Shown here piece by piece: positions 44,401 through 52,656 of a stretch of DNA of 64,000 nucleotides (positions are counted from its first letter, which is position 1; each line of letters begins with the position of its first letter). The notes under the pieces were generated by a model, which saw only the letters and a program-made list of their open reading frames with translations, searched no databases and was not told where the DNA came from. This DNA comes from an uncultured Caulobacterales bacterium (lineage in GTDB: Bacteria > Pseudomonadota > Alphaproteobacteria > Caulobacterales > Maricaulaceae). The translations under genes and the position numbers were made by a program. Location of the stretch: positions 1-64,000 of the forward strand of contig CALLBD010000016.1 of assembly GCA_938001915.1 (NCBI GenBank), given 5' to 3'.

Positions 44401-44900
44401 ACTTGGCGCAAGCTCAGCGTATCGAGGGTCTCTTGTAAAGCCTGCAACCGCGCTTCAGTTGCTGCAAGATCTGACTCCTTTTCTCGAAGCTCTCTTTCAA
44501 GGCTGAACAAAGCGCTATCACCAATCATTTCCGGCAGGGGTTCAATCTCGGCGCTTAAGCTTTTTTGTAGCGCCTTTAACTCAGCATCAAGCTGGACTTG
44601 GAGTTCGGCCGCATTCTCGACTTCGGCTGCAAATTGCGCGCGCCTTTCAGATTGCCGCGTTGCTTCAGCGAGCCGGTCTCCTGCTATATTTAAAGCGGTT
44701 TGAATTTGAGATTTTTGTTCATCTGAAAGATCAGGATTGGCGTTTACAATTTCCATCCGCGTTTCGAGCGTTTGGGCCGTAAAGTTTGGAGTCCCTAGGC
44801 CTTTAGCCTCTTGCGCATTAACGGGTGCCGCCAAGATAAAAACCAACAGAGCAAGACTGAAAAGCTGAATAAAAGAGAAAACGTGACTAAATACGCGCAT
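41445..44900 (-). CDS. MscS-family mechanosensitive ion channel with DUF3772 domain
   Basis: A 1151-residue inner-membrane channel. After a signal peptide (cleaved near VNAQE) there is a periplasmic coiled-coil region of about 450 residues (DUF3772-like, rich in E, R, A and L). About ten membrane helices follow, from residue 505. The MscS pore and beta-domain is near residues 920-1100, with GFGLQKIIANFISGLIILFE, GDYVTIGEQSGTVSRIKIRA and LIPNEALISERVTNWTL. It relieves hypo-osmotic pressure. Start chosen at the ATG at 44900; an upstream TTG extension is possible but has no ribosome binding site. Confidence 0.9.
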   Translation of the reverse strand: MRVFSHVFSFIQLFSLALLVFILAAPVNAQEAKGLGTPNFTAQTLETRMEIVNANPDLSDEQKSQIQTALNIAGDRLAEATRQSERRAQFAAEVENAAELQVQLDAELKALQKSLSAEIEPLPEMIGDSALFSLERELREKESDLAATEARLQALQETLDTLSLRQVSAPEELSEARAALSELQLRLNAFGDGELEAVSEARRAETQARIWYRRNQVQSLEREISTLAIRQNLVTSRRAIANVQAQILRRDVANIGAKTGETRVNEARDLRNRIAALVERSDISHPVIAKYASANLELANKMIKIAAEGPRVSQMTASIRGRLVDVENDLGAASKLVEQGRLDREAGETLRRLGNQLESPAAIRAEIRKTQSRLSQAYRERIIAQEDLRDLPLSESDLSEFIKNAQQDLPPFSDLSETDRATLSSIIETRRDLLRQISTVSNTRVTNVSELRTAQRSYLEQTESLKTLLDENLLWVRSIPSLNSFFPSKVGAGALKLIAPRNFNLAISELLRMARSYVFVVIGFLILISLTIRMRGGVWSEANRRSQLVGRVQKDSAWHTPFAIGAGIFYALPLALSFLLIGLLFVWSERPDQLIRGLAHGFIYLSGFTIFCGSWIRWDKKNGLFDAHFDIPEALRQAIGVNLRWFVPVMGTLSFILAITYGMQEPDIADGFSVFTFILMNISLIVFAIRILGVKGSRLYLADKAESLFVRFRALIVLFTVGLPLIMIGLTLTGYYESANELNFRMFITAPVVLVTYVVHGAIRRAILVAQRQLKYRQALERRDAELKARRQKEAAEERGEEVPPPPPVDTDEIDVTNLTQQTSKLVKTIVLLLFAVLIWMIWSPLLPALSIFDGFEVWTIEGAARNLDGDPIDRVISLWDLVRSLVILALTFIAARNLPGFLEIFVLNRMGVDAGTRYAVTTVLGYIIIAAGVLFGFEQLGLQWSQLKWIATGLSVGIGFGLQKIIANFISGLIILFERPIRIGDYVTIGEQSGTVSRIKIRATTLKDLDNREILIPNEALISERVTNWTLSSSITRLIVPVGIAYGSDTDVARGIILDAVKDLPKVLSSPPPNVLFMGFGDSSLNFEIRLFLNSFDDRVPMRHTVHTEVNKALEAANISIPFPQRDLHIIRSNPLPDEITSDVSPLDKT

Positions 44901-45022
44901 ACCTGCGTTGAACGCCAAACCCGCTCAAAAGTAAACCCAGCCCGAGTCAAAATCGACGCTCTTGACAGTCAGGAACAGATAAACCTTAGCTTACCCGTTC
45001 CTGTCTACTCATTCAAAGAAAC

Positions 45023-47233
45023 CTATTCGCCATCTTTCAGTTTCTTCATCAAATAAACATGCTGCAGAGCCAGGCGATTTGCCGTCTCTTTCAAATTTGC
45101 CGCGGCGGAGTGACCTCCATCGATATTTTCATAATAGAAGAAATCATGCCCTTGATCTTCCATGCGCTTGGCAAATTTTCGAGCATGGCCAGGATGCACG
45201 CGATCATCCTTTGTTGAGGTAATCAGGAAAACTTCAGGATAATCGCCTTGCGGGTCCAAATTATGATAAGGCGAGATAGAGCGAAGAAATTTGCCCTCCA
45301 CCTCATCTTCGGGGTTACCATATTCCCCCATCCATGACGCCCCCGCGAGGAGGGTATGAAAACGCTGCATATCCAAAAGCGGAACGGCAATAATGGCCGC
45401 ATTAAATAAGTCAGGTCGCTGGGTTGTCATAACGCCCGTCAACAAGCCGCCATTAGACCCACCTTCAATACCGAGATGGGCGGGAGAGGTGATATTTTTG
45501 GCGATTAAATCTTCAGCTACGGAAATGAAGTCATCATAAATCCGTTGGCGCTGGGTTTTCAAACCCGCTTGATGCCATTTCGGGCCGTACTCACCGCCGC
45601 CGCGAATATTGGCGAGGACATAAACGCCGCCCTTTTCAAGCCAAAGCTTTCCGCGCGTCGCCGAATAAGAGGGGTTCAAAGAAATCTCAAAACCGCCATA
45701 GCCATAGAGCAATGTTGGATTCGTCCCGTCCATTTTCGTCGATTTTGCTCGCACCACAAAATAAGGCACTTTTGTCCCGTCAGCAGAGGTCGAGAAAAAC
45801 TGCTCGCTCACCATATTTGACGCATCAAACCAATCTGGAAGCGACTTGGCTTTTGCCTTTTTACCTGTTTGCGAATTATAGGTCCAGAGCGTATCTGGCG
45901 TTAAAAAGGATTCTGAACTGACAAACGCAATATCTTCTTTATCATTCGTCGCCCCAATTGAGACGGTCCCATTTGCTGGGAAGTCCAATTTTTCAGAAGT
46001 CCATTTTTTTCCATCCCATTCGAAAGCATAAGCTGCGCTTTTAACATCGCGGGAAATAGACAATAGAACTTTAGACTTGGTGACGCCATAACCATTCATC
46101 GAAGATTTTTCATCGGGGCTGTAAACGAGATGAACGTCTTCGATATCTCCGTCAGCGTCAAAATCTTCAAAAGCGAAACTGATAAGGTCTCCCGATTTAA
46201 AACCGCGCCAATCTTCATTCAAAGATAACAGAACCTGCCCTTTAAATTCAGCGCCTAAGTTAGATTTTTGAGGAATTGGAAATTTCCGCATCTCTCCAAC
46301 GCTGCCATCAGCTTTGCGCGGGAAATGAAAAATTTCAGAATTATAAAAATCGAGAGACCGAGACGCAACGACTTCGCGGCGCCCGTCAGATAAATCAAAT
46401 GTGCCGCCCCAATAGCCAACATCTGTTTGCTCGCCCTTCCCTAGAATCACAGCATCTTTGAGCGCTTGCCCGCGCGTCCAAAGACGTGCCTGACTTGGGT
46501 ACCCTGAATCCGTCATGGTTCCTTCGCCAAAGTCGACCCCAAGGACGACTGTATTTTCGTCAACCCAGCTTATCGCACCTTTGGATTCTTCCGTGACGAA
46601 ACCATCTTCTACGAATGTTTTTGTGCGCGTGTTAAACTCGCGCCGGACAACAGCGTCTTTACCGCCATCAGAGAGATTGACGATGCACATTTCATAGTCA
46701 GGGGCGAGGCATGTGTTCCCTTTATAGACCCAGTTTTTTCCTTCATCTTTACTGAGCTTATCGAAATCCAGAACTATCTCCCATTTGGTCTCATCCGATA
46801 AATAGGAGTCGAGTGTGGATTTGCGCCAAATGCCTCTAACGTGGGTTTCATCTTGCCAGAAGTTATGCACCTCTCCATTTCGGTAAGACACATAGGGAAT
46901 TTTATCTTTAGACTGTAAAATGGTCAGCGCGTCTTGATAGAAGCCAGCGTAACGACTATCCGCCTTTAACTCATCCAAAGTCCGCTTGTTCCACGCTTTT
47001 ACCTCACTCAAAGCCTGCTCACCCAAAACCTCTTCAAGGTAGAGATGGTCCGCATCTGTTTGACCAGCCATGTCATATGAAATCATCTTAGAGGGTCTCT
47101 TTTCCATTGTTTGATTTTCCGCGGCCTGCGAAGTGGCTTCCGTGGAGGTTTCGCCTTGATTACCAGTGCACGCCAGAAGTAGCGCCACTACGCCAGACAG
47201 AAGTGTGGTCTTTGAAAATATATTCAATCTCAT
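45023..47233 (-). CDS. Prolyl oligopeptidase family serine peptidase (S9A), lipoprotein
   Basis: A 736-residue enzyme with a lipoprotein signal (LLLAC, lipid Cys about residue 22). The N-terminal beta-propeller covers roughly residues 60-450 and the C-terminal alpha/beta-hydrolase domain carries Ser in GIEGGSNGGLLTG, Asp in STKDDRVHPGHA and His in NIDGGHSAA. It hydrolyses short proline-containing peptides outside the cytoplasm. GGAG lies 9 bases before the ATG at 47233; the longer frame to 47314 is not supported. Confidence 0.93.
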   Translation of the reverse strand: MRLNIFSKTTLLSGVVALLLACTGNQGETSTEATSQAAENQTMEKRPSKMISYDMAGQTDADHLYLEEVLGEQALSEVKAWNKRTLDELKADSRYAGFYQDALTILQSKDKIPYVSYRNGEVHNFWQDETHVRGIWRKSTLDSYLSDETKWEIVLDFDKLSKDEGKNWVYKGNTCLAPDYEMCIVNLSDGGKDAVVRREFNTRTKTFVEDGFVTEESKGAISWVDENTVVLGVDFGEGTMTDSGYPSQARLWTRGQALKDAVILGKGEQTDVGYWGGTFDLSDGRREVVASRSLDFYNSEIFHFPRKADGSVGEMRKFPIPQKSNLGAEFKGQVLLSLNEDWRGFKSGDLISFAFEDFDADGDIEDVHLVYSPDEKSSMNGYGVTKSKVLLSISRDVKSAAYAFEWDGKKWTSEKLDFPANGTVSIGATNDKEDIAFVSSESFLTPDTLWTYNSQTGKKAKAKSLPDWFDASNMVSEQFFSTSADGTKVPYFVVRAKSTKMDGTNPTLLYGYGGFEISLNPSYSATRGKLWLEKGGVYVLANIRGGGEYGPKWHQAGLKTQRQRIYDDFISVAEDLIAKNITSPAHLGIEGGSNGGLLTGVMTTQRPDLFNAAIIAVPLLDMQRFHTLLAGASWMGEYGNPEDEVEGKFLRSISPYHNLDPQGDYPEVFLITSTKDDRVHPGHARKFAKRMEDQGHDFFYYENIDGGHSAAANLKETANRLALQHVYLMKKLKDGE

Positions 47234-47361
47234 ATATGTTTCTCCATCTTGCCCCAGATATAGGGTAAACCCGAAGTTTTGTATCGAGGCAAGACAGCAA
47301 GCGCAAATCGACAAGAGGATAAGTCTTGGCAGCTGAGTTTAGATTCGGCACTAGAGCCTTT

Positions 47362-48555
47362 ATGCTTACGCGCCGAAACACATTGAAAGGCCTAGCTGCG
47401 AGCCCATTCTTTGGAACTGCAAGCACATTCGCCGGATGCCACAATAGCCCATCGTCACGCGGTGGGACAGCCTGGCGATATTGCCTATTCGAAAATGGTC
47501 AATTTTTCGGGGAGCGCGGAAACGGCGGCTGGGATGGCCAGCCGTTTACATTGGACACCCCCTTTCGCGTTGCCTCCGTCACGAAAATGGCCGTTGCAGA
47601 ACTCGGCCGCCGATTACATGCGCGCGGAGACCTAGATCTTGATAGTGATGTAGGCGATCTTCTCGGCGTGCCGTTGCGCCACCCCGACCACGCCTCCGAG
47701 CGGATTACAATTCGCCATCTACTTTCCCATCGCGGTGGAATTCGAGACCCAGAGGTCTATTGGGCACCGCATCCAGAGAATATTCGATCTTTATTGATAC
47801 AAAATATTTGGGAACCAGGCGGCAAACCCGGCATCAGTTTTCGCTATAGCAATTTGGCTTATGGTCTCGCGGCAACCGCTATCGAAGCAGCTTTGAATCA
47901 ACGGTTTGATTACATATTTTCCCAACATATTGCGACGCCTCTGGAGCTTGATATCGGTTTAAATTGGTCGGGGGTAAGCCCTTTGAAGCGAGCCCAGGGG
48001 CTGCCAGGTGTCCGCAAGGGAGTAATTCAGGTTGATGACGCAAAAGTTTTGAAGGCCTCGAAACCCGCAATCTTGATGCATGAAGGCGCCACCTTAGACT
48101 CTTACACACCAGGTCAAAATGGCACCTTATTTTCGCCGCAAGGCGGCTTACGCGCCTCACTTTCCGACATCGTAAAATTAACGGACGCTATTATCAGAAA
48201 ACAGCCGCAGCTTTGGGAACCTAGCTGGGTTTGGGACGGCACAATCAAACCTGATGGCCCATCAGAAAATGCGCATTTCATTGCCTTTGGCGAGGGTCTA
48301 TATATTTACCCCCAGGGACCGCTCGGCGGCGATACTGTACCTTGGGTTGGTCATCATGGCACGGCCTATGGTATTAATTGCGGGACATGGTTTCGAGCAG
48401 ATAGCAACCGCCCAGGAATTTTCGCCCACGCGGCATTGATAGACAGGTCAGGTCTTTCGGGAATGACAGGGTTTAAACCAAATAACTCTAGAGGCGCCTA
48501 TCGAGCATTCCTATATGGTCAGGACTCCCTCAGACTTTTATCCAAGGCGAAATAA
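47362..48555 (+). CDS. Serine hydrolase, beta-lactamase/class C-like, Tat-exported
   Basis: A 397-residue serine hydrolase. The Tat signal RRNTLKGLAASPFFGT is at the N-terminus. The catalytic SxxK is in RVASVTKM and the YxN-type motif in FRYSNLAYG. It resembles D-alanyl-D-alanine peptidase/esterase members of the beta-lactamase superfamily, but the substrate is unknown. Start: ATG 47362 fits the Tat signal; a TTG at 47326 has a better Shine-Dalgarno (GAGGA) and is a real alternative. The stop is 3 bases before dapF. Confidence 0.88.
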   Translation: MLTRRNTLKGLAASPFFGTASTFAGCHNSPSSRGGTAWRYCLFENGQFFGERGNGGWDGQPFTLDTPFRVASVTKMAVAELGRRLHARGDLDLDSDVGDLLGVPLRHPDHASERITIRHLLSHRGGIRDPEVYWAPHPENIRSLLIQNIWEPGGKPGISFRYSNLAYGLAATAIEAALNQRFDYIFSQHIATPLELDIGLNWSGVSPLKRAQGLPGVRKGVIQVDDAKVLKASKPAILMHEGATLDSYTPGQNGTLFSPQGGLRASLSDIVKLTDAIIRKQPQLWEPSWVWDGTIKPDGPSENAHFIAFGEGLYIYPQGPLGGDTVPWVGHHGTAYGINCGTWFRADSNRPGIFAHAALIDRSGLSGMTGFKPNNSRGAYRAFLYGQDSLRLLSKAK

Positions 48556-48558
48556 GTG

Positions 48559-49398
48559 ATGAGGTTTTTAATCATGAATGGCGCGGGTAACCGCTTTGGC
48601 GTTTTCGATGCGCAGAATGCCCCGGGCTTTACGCTGTCCGATGCGCAGACTATTGAGATCGCAAAGCCTGGCGGCAAGGTCATGGGCGAAAAAGGCGCGG
48701 ATCAGATTGTCATCTTACGCAAACCAAAATCGCCAGACGCGGACATCTTCATGGAAATCCGAAATCAAAAAGGGTTTGAGGTCGACGCCTGCGGCAATGC
48801 AACACGCACAACCGCTTGGCTTCACATGCGGGATACCGAAACTGACGCCTGCGTGGTGGAGACAAATGATGGCCTGCTGCATTGCACCCGCGCAGGAGAT
48901 TTTGAAATCGCCGTAGATATGGGACCGCCCAAGCTGGAATGGCAACAAATCCCCCTGCAAGAGGCCATGCATACGCATCATATCGACGTAAAGCTCGGCC
49001 CCATTGATAATCCCGTTTTATCAAACCCGGGCGCGGTCAGTATGGGCAATCCACATTGTGTCTTTTTCGTCGAAGACTTTGAGACGGTCAAACCTCATCT
49101 TGCTGGGCCGATGATTGAATTTCACCCGCTTTTCCCAGAGCAAGCCAATGTGGGTTTCGCCAAAGTTGAAGCCGATGACCGCATCCGCTTGAAAGTTTGG
49201 GAACGCGGCGTTGGCATGACCCTCGCTTGCGGGACAGGGGCCTGCGCGGCCGTTGTGGCGGCGCATCGCCAAAAGCGCACGGGCAGAGATGTGACCGTGG
49301 ACGTCGATGGCGGCACACTTTATATTCATTGGCGAGAAACGGATGACCATGTCATCATGACGGGGCCTGTTGAATTAGAATATGAAGGCACGGTTTAA
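48559..49398 (+). CDS. dapF: Diaminopimelate epimerase
   Basis: A 279-residue DapF that makes meso-diaminopimelate for lysine and peptidoglycan. The two active-site cysteines are Cys78 in EVDACGNATR and Cys224 in MTLACGTGACA. MNGAGNRFGVFD is the substrate-binding start. GTG 48556 or ATG 48559 could both begin translation; AAGGCG lies about 10 bases upstream. It is followed by mtaB. Confidence 0.96.
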   Translation: MRFLIMNGAGNRFGVFDAQNAPGFTLSDAQTIEIAKPGGKVMGEKGADQIVILRKPKSPDADIFMEIRNQKGFEVDACGNATRTTAWLHMRDTETDACVVETNDGLLHCTRAGDFEIAVDMGPPKLEWQQIPLQEAMHTHHIDVKLGPIDNPVLSNPGAVSMGNPHCVFFVEDFETVKPHLAGPMIEFHPLFPEQANVGFAKVEADDRIRLKVWERGVGMTLACGTGACAAVVAAHRQKRTGRDVTVDVDGGTLYIHWRETDDHVIMTGPVELEYEGTV

Positions 49399-49463
49399 CA
49401 CCAGCGCATCAGCTTAGCTGCCCTGTTCAGCGCAAGGCGTGCCTGCCCCGCCGACTTGACCAC

Positions 49464-50792
49464 ATGGCAGATGTCCATCACATGGCACTCATGGCGGATA
49501 CACCCGACAGACAGGCGACAAAAGTCATTACGCTCGGTTGCCGACTTAATGCCTATGAGTCTGACGTGATTGCGAAAAATGCGCGAGACGTCGAGGACAC
49601 AGGCGCGGTCGTGATTAACACCTGCGCGGTGACGAATGACGCGGTTGCGGAATCGCGCAGGCAAGTGCGCAAAGCCAAAAGAGATAATCCTGATGCCCGC
49701 ATTATCGTGACGGGCTGCGCCGCCCAAATTGACCCCACCATGTTTGCCAATATGGAAGAGGTCGATCAAGTCTTAGGCAATCATGAGAAAATGAACCCTA
49801 TGAGTTTTGGACCGGGCGCCTCGACAGAGCGCGTTCGGGTCAATGACATTATGAGCGTCCGCGAAACCGCTCCGCAGTTTATGGGCAGTGCAAACGCCCT
49901 ATCGGGGGGACTAAACGAAAAATCCCAATCGCGCAGCCGAGCCTTTCTACAAGTTCAAAATGGCTGTGATCATCGCTGCACATTTTGTATTATTCCGTAT
50001 GGCAGAGGAAATTCTCGATCAGTGCCAGCGGGCGAAATTGTGGGCTCAGTGAAATCTCTCGTCAGGCAAGGCTATAATGAGGTTGTTCTGACTGGCGTCG
50101 ACCTCTCCAGTTGGGGCGGAGACTTACCGGGCACACCGCCCTTGGGCGACTTAGTCCGCCGCATCCTAAAACTCGTTCCTGATCTCCCTCGCCTGAGGTT
50201 GTCATCTATCGACCCCGCTGAGGTCGATGACGTTCTATTTGAATTATTGATCTCAGACAGCAGGCTCAGTCCCTATCTGCATCTGTCCTTGCAGGCTGGC
50301 GATGATATGATTTTAAAACGGATGAAACGCCGCCACACCCGTATCGACTCGATAGACTTATGCGAACGCCTAAAAGCAGCTCGACCAGAGTTCACATTTG
50401 GCGCGGATATTATTGCGGGTTTCCCGACAGAAACTGACGAAATGTTTGCGAAGTCGCTCAGCATCATCTCAGAAATCGGCATTCCGTGGCTACATGTTTT
50501 CCCTTTTTCCCCACGCGCGGGCACACCAGCAGCAAAAATTCCACCCGTTAACGGGAATATTGTAAAAGCCCGCGCCAAAGTCTTGCGCGACGCTGGGGCG
50601 GCGGAAAAAGAAAAACATTTAGAAACCCGAATTGGAAGCGCCGATGTCGCGCTCTTTGAGGAGACAGGGCTTGGACGGCTCCCAGATTTTTCGTTGGTGA
50701 AGGTGGACAATCCTGCCCATGCAGGTAGCTTGGCACATGTGCGCATCATCGATGCGACCTCTGAACATTTAATAGGACAGATCTTTGGCTGA
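49464..50792 (+). CDS. mtaB: tRNA methylthiotransferase MtaB
   Basis: A 442-residue radical-SAM enzyme that adds a methylthio group to t6A37 of tRNA. The N-terminal UPF0004 domain has VITLGCRLNAYESDVI and VINTCAVTNDAVAES, with Cys ligands for the second iron-sulfur cluster. The radical-SAM motif is CDHRCTFCIIPYGRG. The C-terminal end may serve as the TRAM-like part. Three in-frame ATGs lie near the start (49464, 49482, 49491); none has a clear Shine-Dalgarno. Confidence 0.95.
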   Translation: MADVHHMALMADTPDRQATKVITLGCRLNAYESDVIAKNARDVEDTGAVVINTCAVTNDAVAESRRQVRKAKRDNPDARIIVTGCAAQIDPTMFANMEEVDQVLGNHEKMNPMSFGPGASTERVRVNDIMSVRETAPQFMGSANALSGGLNEKSQSRSRAFLQVQNGCDHRCTFCIIPYGRGNSRSVPAGEIVGSVKSLVRQGYNEVVLTGVDLSSWGGDLPGTPPLGDLVRRILKLVPDLPRLRLSSIDPAEVDDVLFELLISDSRLSPYLHLSLQAGDDMILKRMKRRHTRIDSIDLCERLKAARPEFTFGADIIAGFPTETDEMFAKSLSIISEIGIPWLHVFPFSPRAGTPAAKIPPVNGNIVKARAKVLRDAGAAEKEKHLETRIGSADVALFEETGLGRLPDFSLVKVDNPAHAGSLAHVRIIDATSEHLIGQIFG

Positions 50793-52563
50793 GAAAAAGA
50801 AAAAAAAGGGTTTTCTAAGCAAGCTCGGCTTCAAATCAAAAGCGGACAAACTTGCCGAGGAAGCCGCTGCCAATGCCGCCGCGCAGCAGCGTGTCGATGA
50901 GCAAATGGCCGAACGCATGGCGGCGATTAATGCGGCCGCCCTCGCCTCTGCCAGAAAACAAGATGAGTCCGCCCAGGGTCTAAGCGACGAAGAGACAGCC
51001 GCGCGCGAGGAAGAAGAAAAACGCCAAGCCGAAATTCAAGCGGCGCGCGACGTTGCCCGCGCCAAGCAGCTGGCGGAAGAAAAAGCGCGCAAAGAAAAAG
51101 AGGCTGCAGAGCAGGCTGCGCGCGCGGAAGACGCGGCAAAACAAAAAGCAGAAGCGGAACGTGTAAAGGCCAAGGAAGAAGCCAAGCGCGCGGAGGCAGA
51201 AAAAGCGCGCCTAAAAGCTCAAGCCGAAGAGGCGGTTCGCATAAAAGCCCTCGAGGAGGCCGCGCTCGCAAAAGCCAGTTCAGAGGCAGAAGCCGAAGCC
51301 CTGCGAGCCAAACAAACTGCCGAAGCCGAGGCGCGAGAAGCAGCCCGCCTTGTGGAAGAAGAGAAAAGACAGGCTGCAGAAAAAGCCCATCTTGAGGCAG
51401 AGCGCCTAGAAACGGAACGCCTAGAGGCTGAAGCGAAGGCGATAGAAAAGGCTGAAGCTGAAAGACTTAAACGCGAAGCCGAAGAAGCCGAACGCCGCGC
51501 CCGCATCGCAGAAGAAAAAGTCTCCCGCGAGATTGCAGAACGCGAAGCCGAAGAGGCCGCAAAAATAAAACGAGCCGCCGACCGCGTTGCCGCAGGTCTA
51601 CCCGAAGTCAAAGCCGAGCCAGAGCCGCTCGCCGCCGGCGGTTTCATGCGCCGCATCACGGCGGGCCTGCGAAAGTCAACTTCCCGCATGACGGGTCAAG
51701 TCGACGCCGCCTTCTCCAAACGAAAGTTAGATGAAGAGGCGATTGAGGAATTAGAAGATATTCTCGTAATGTCGGACCTCGGATATGGCGTCGCCTCCAA
51801 AGTGACCGACCGTTTGCGCGAAACAAAATTCAACAAAGATGTGACAGATTTAGAAGTTAAAATCGCGCTTGCTGATGTCATTTCTGATATTTTGACGCCT
51901 TTAGAAAAACCTATTGTGTTTGGCATGACCAAGCCACAAATCATGTTATTTGTTGGGGTAAATGGCTCTGGTAAAACAACAACGCTGGGTAAAATCGCGA
52001 ATAAATATACGAATCAAGGCAAGAAAGTTTTAATTGCTGCGGGTGACACTTTCCGGGCCGCCGCTGTCGAACAGCTGACAATATGGGGAGAGCGCGCAGG
52101 CGCGCCCGTCATGAGCGCCTCCCAAAATGCAGACGCGGCTGGCCTCGTTTTTGACGCCATTCAACGCGCGAGAGAAGAAAATGTTGATATCCTGATGATT
52201 GATACAGCGGGACGTCTGCAAAACCGCACGGAACTTATGGATGAGCTGTCTAAAATCATCCGCGTCATTCGAAAACAAGACGCCAGCGCGCCGCACCATT
52301 CTATCTTAGTTCTCGACGCGACTGTCGGGCAAAATGCGCTTATGCAAACGGAGGCTTTCCGCGATACGGCCGATATATCGGGCCTGATTATGACGAAACT
52401 TGACGGCACAGCAAAAGGCGGGGTTCTTGTTGCGCTTTCCGATAAATATGGTCTGCCTATCCATAATATAGGGATTGGCGAAGGCATTCATGATCTCGAA
52501 AATTTCAGCGCGCCCGTTTTTGCTGCGGCGCTGTCTGGCGTTGCGGATACGCTTGACGCGTAA
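50785..52563 (+). CDS. ftsY: Signal recognition particle receptor FtsY
   Basis: A 592-residue GTPase that docks SRP-ribosome complexes at the membrane. The C-terminal NG domain has VGVNGSGKTTTLGKIANKYT, DTFRAAAVEQL, DTAGRLQN and TKLDGTAKGG. The N-terminus is unusually long: about 280 residues of charged, alanine- and glutamate-rich coiled coil with imperfect repeats of EAER/EAEK, preceded by MAEKKKKKGFLSKLGFKSKA (a basic, amphipathic membrane-binding start). TTG start with AGGA about 7 bases upstream, overlapping the mtaB end by 8 bases. Confidence 0.95.
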   Translation: MAEKKKKKGFLSKLGFKSKADKLAEEAAANAAAQQRVDEQMAERMAAINAAALASARKQDESAQGLSDEETAAREEEEKRQAEIQAARDVARAKQLAEEKARKEKEAAEQAARAEDAAKQKAEAERVKAKEEAKRAEAEKARLKAQAEEAVRIKALEEAALAKASSEAEAEALRAKQTAEAEAREAARLVEEEKRQAAEKAHLEAERLETERLEAEAKAIEKAEAERLKREAEEAERRARIAEEKVSREIAEREAEEAAKIKRAADRVAAGLPEVKAEPEPLAAGGFMRRITAGLRKSTSRMTGQVDAAFSKRKLDEEAIEELEDILVMSDLGYGVASKVTDRLRETKFNKDVTDLEVKIALADVISDILTPLEKPIVFGMTKPQIMLFVGVNGSGKTTTLGKIANKYTNQGKKVLIAAGDTFRAAAVEQLTIWGERAGAPVMSASQNADAAGLVFDAIQRAREENVDILMIDTAGRLQNRTELMDELSKIIRVIRKQDASAPHHSILVLDATVGQNALMQTEAFRDTADISGLIMTKLDGTAKGGVLVALSDKYGLPIHNIGIGEGIHDLENFSAPVFAAALSGVADTLDA

Positions 52564-52589
52564 AAAGCCCGATGCTGGCGCTATCGGGC
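52562..52589 (-). terminator. Rho-independent terminator for the repeat-protein gene
   Basis: GCCCGAT (52567-52573) pairs with ATCGGGC (52583-52589) around a 9-base loop. On the minus strand it is followed by a TTTTT run, so it serves the gene at 52657-53841. It overlaps the ftsY stop. Confidence 0.85.
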
Positions 52590-52656
52590 GTTAAACATAA
52601 TATGAGGTAGCGGATATTCGACCCCCTACCGCACGGCGAACCTCATCTCGTGGTAC

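Noticed and set aside
51219-51689. A 156-codon open frame antisense to ftsY
   Set aside because: It is an artefact of the repetitive GAA/GCG-rich coding of the FtsY N-terminus; the sense frame is the real gene.
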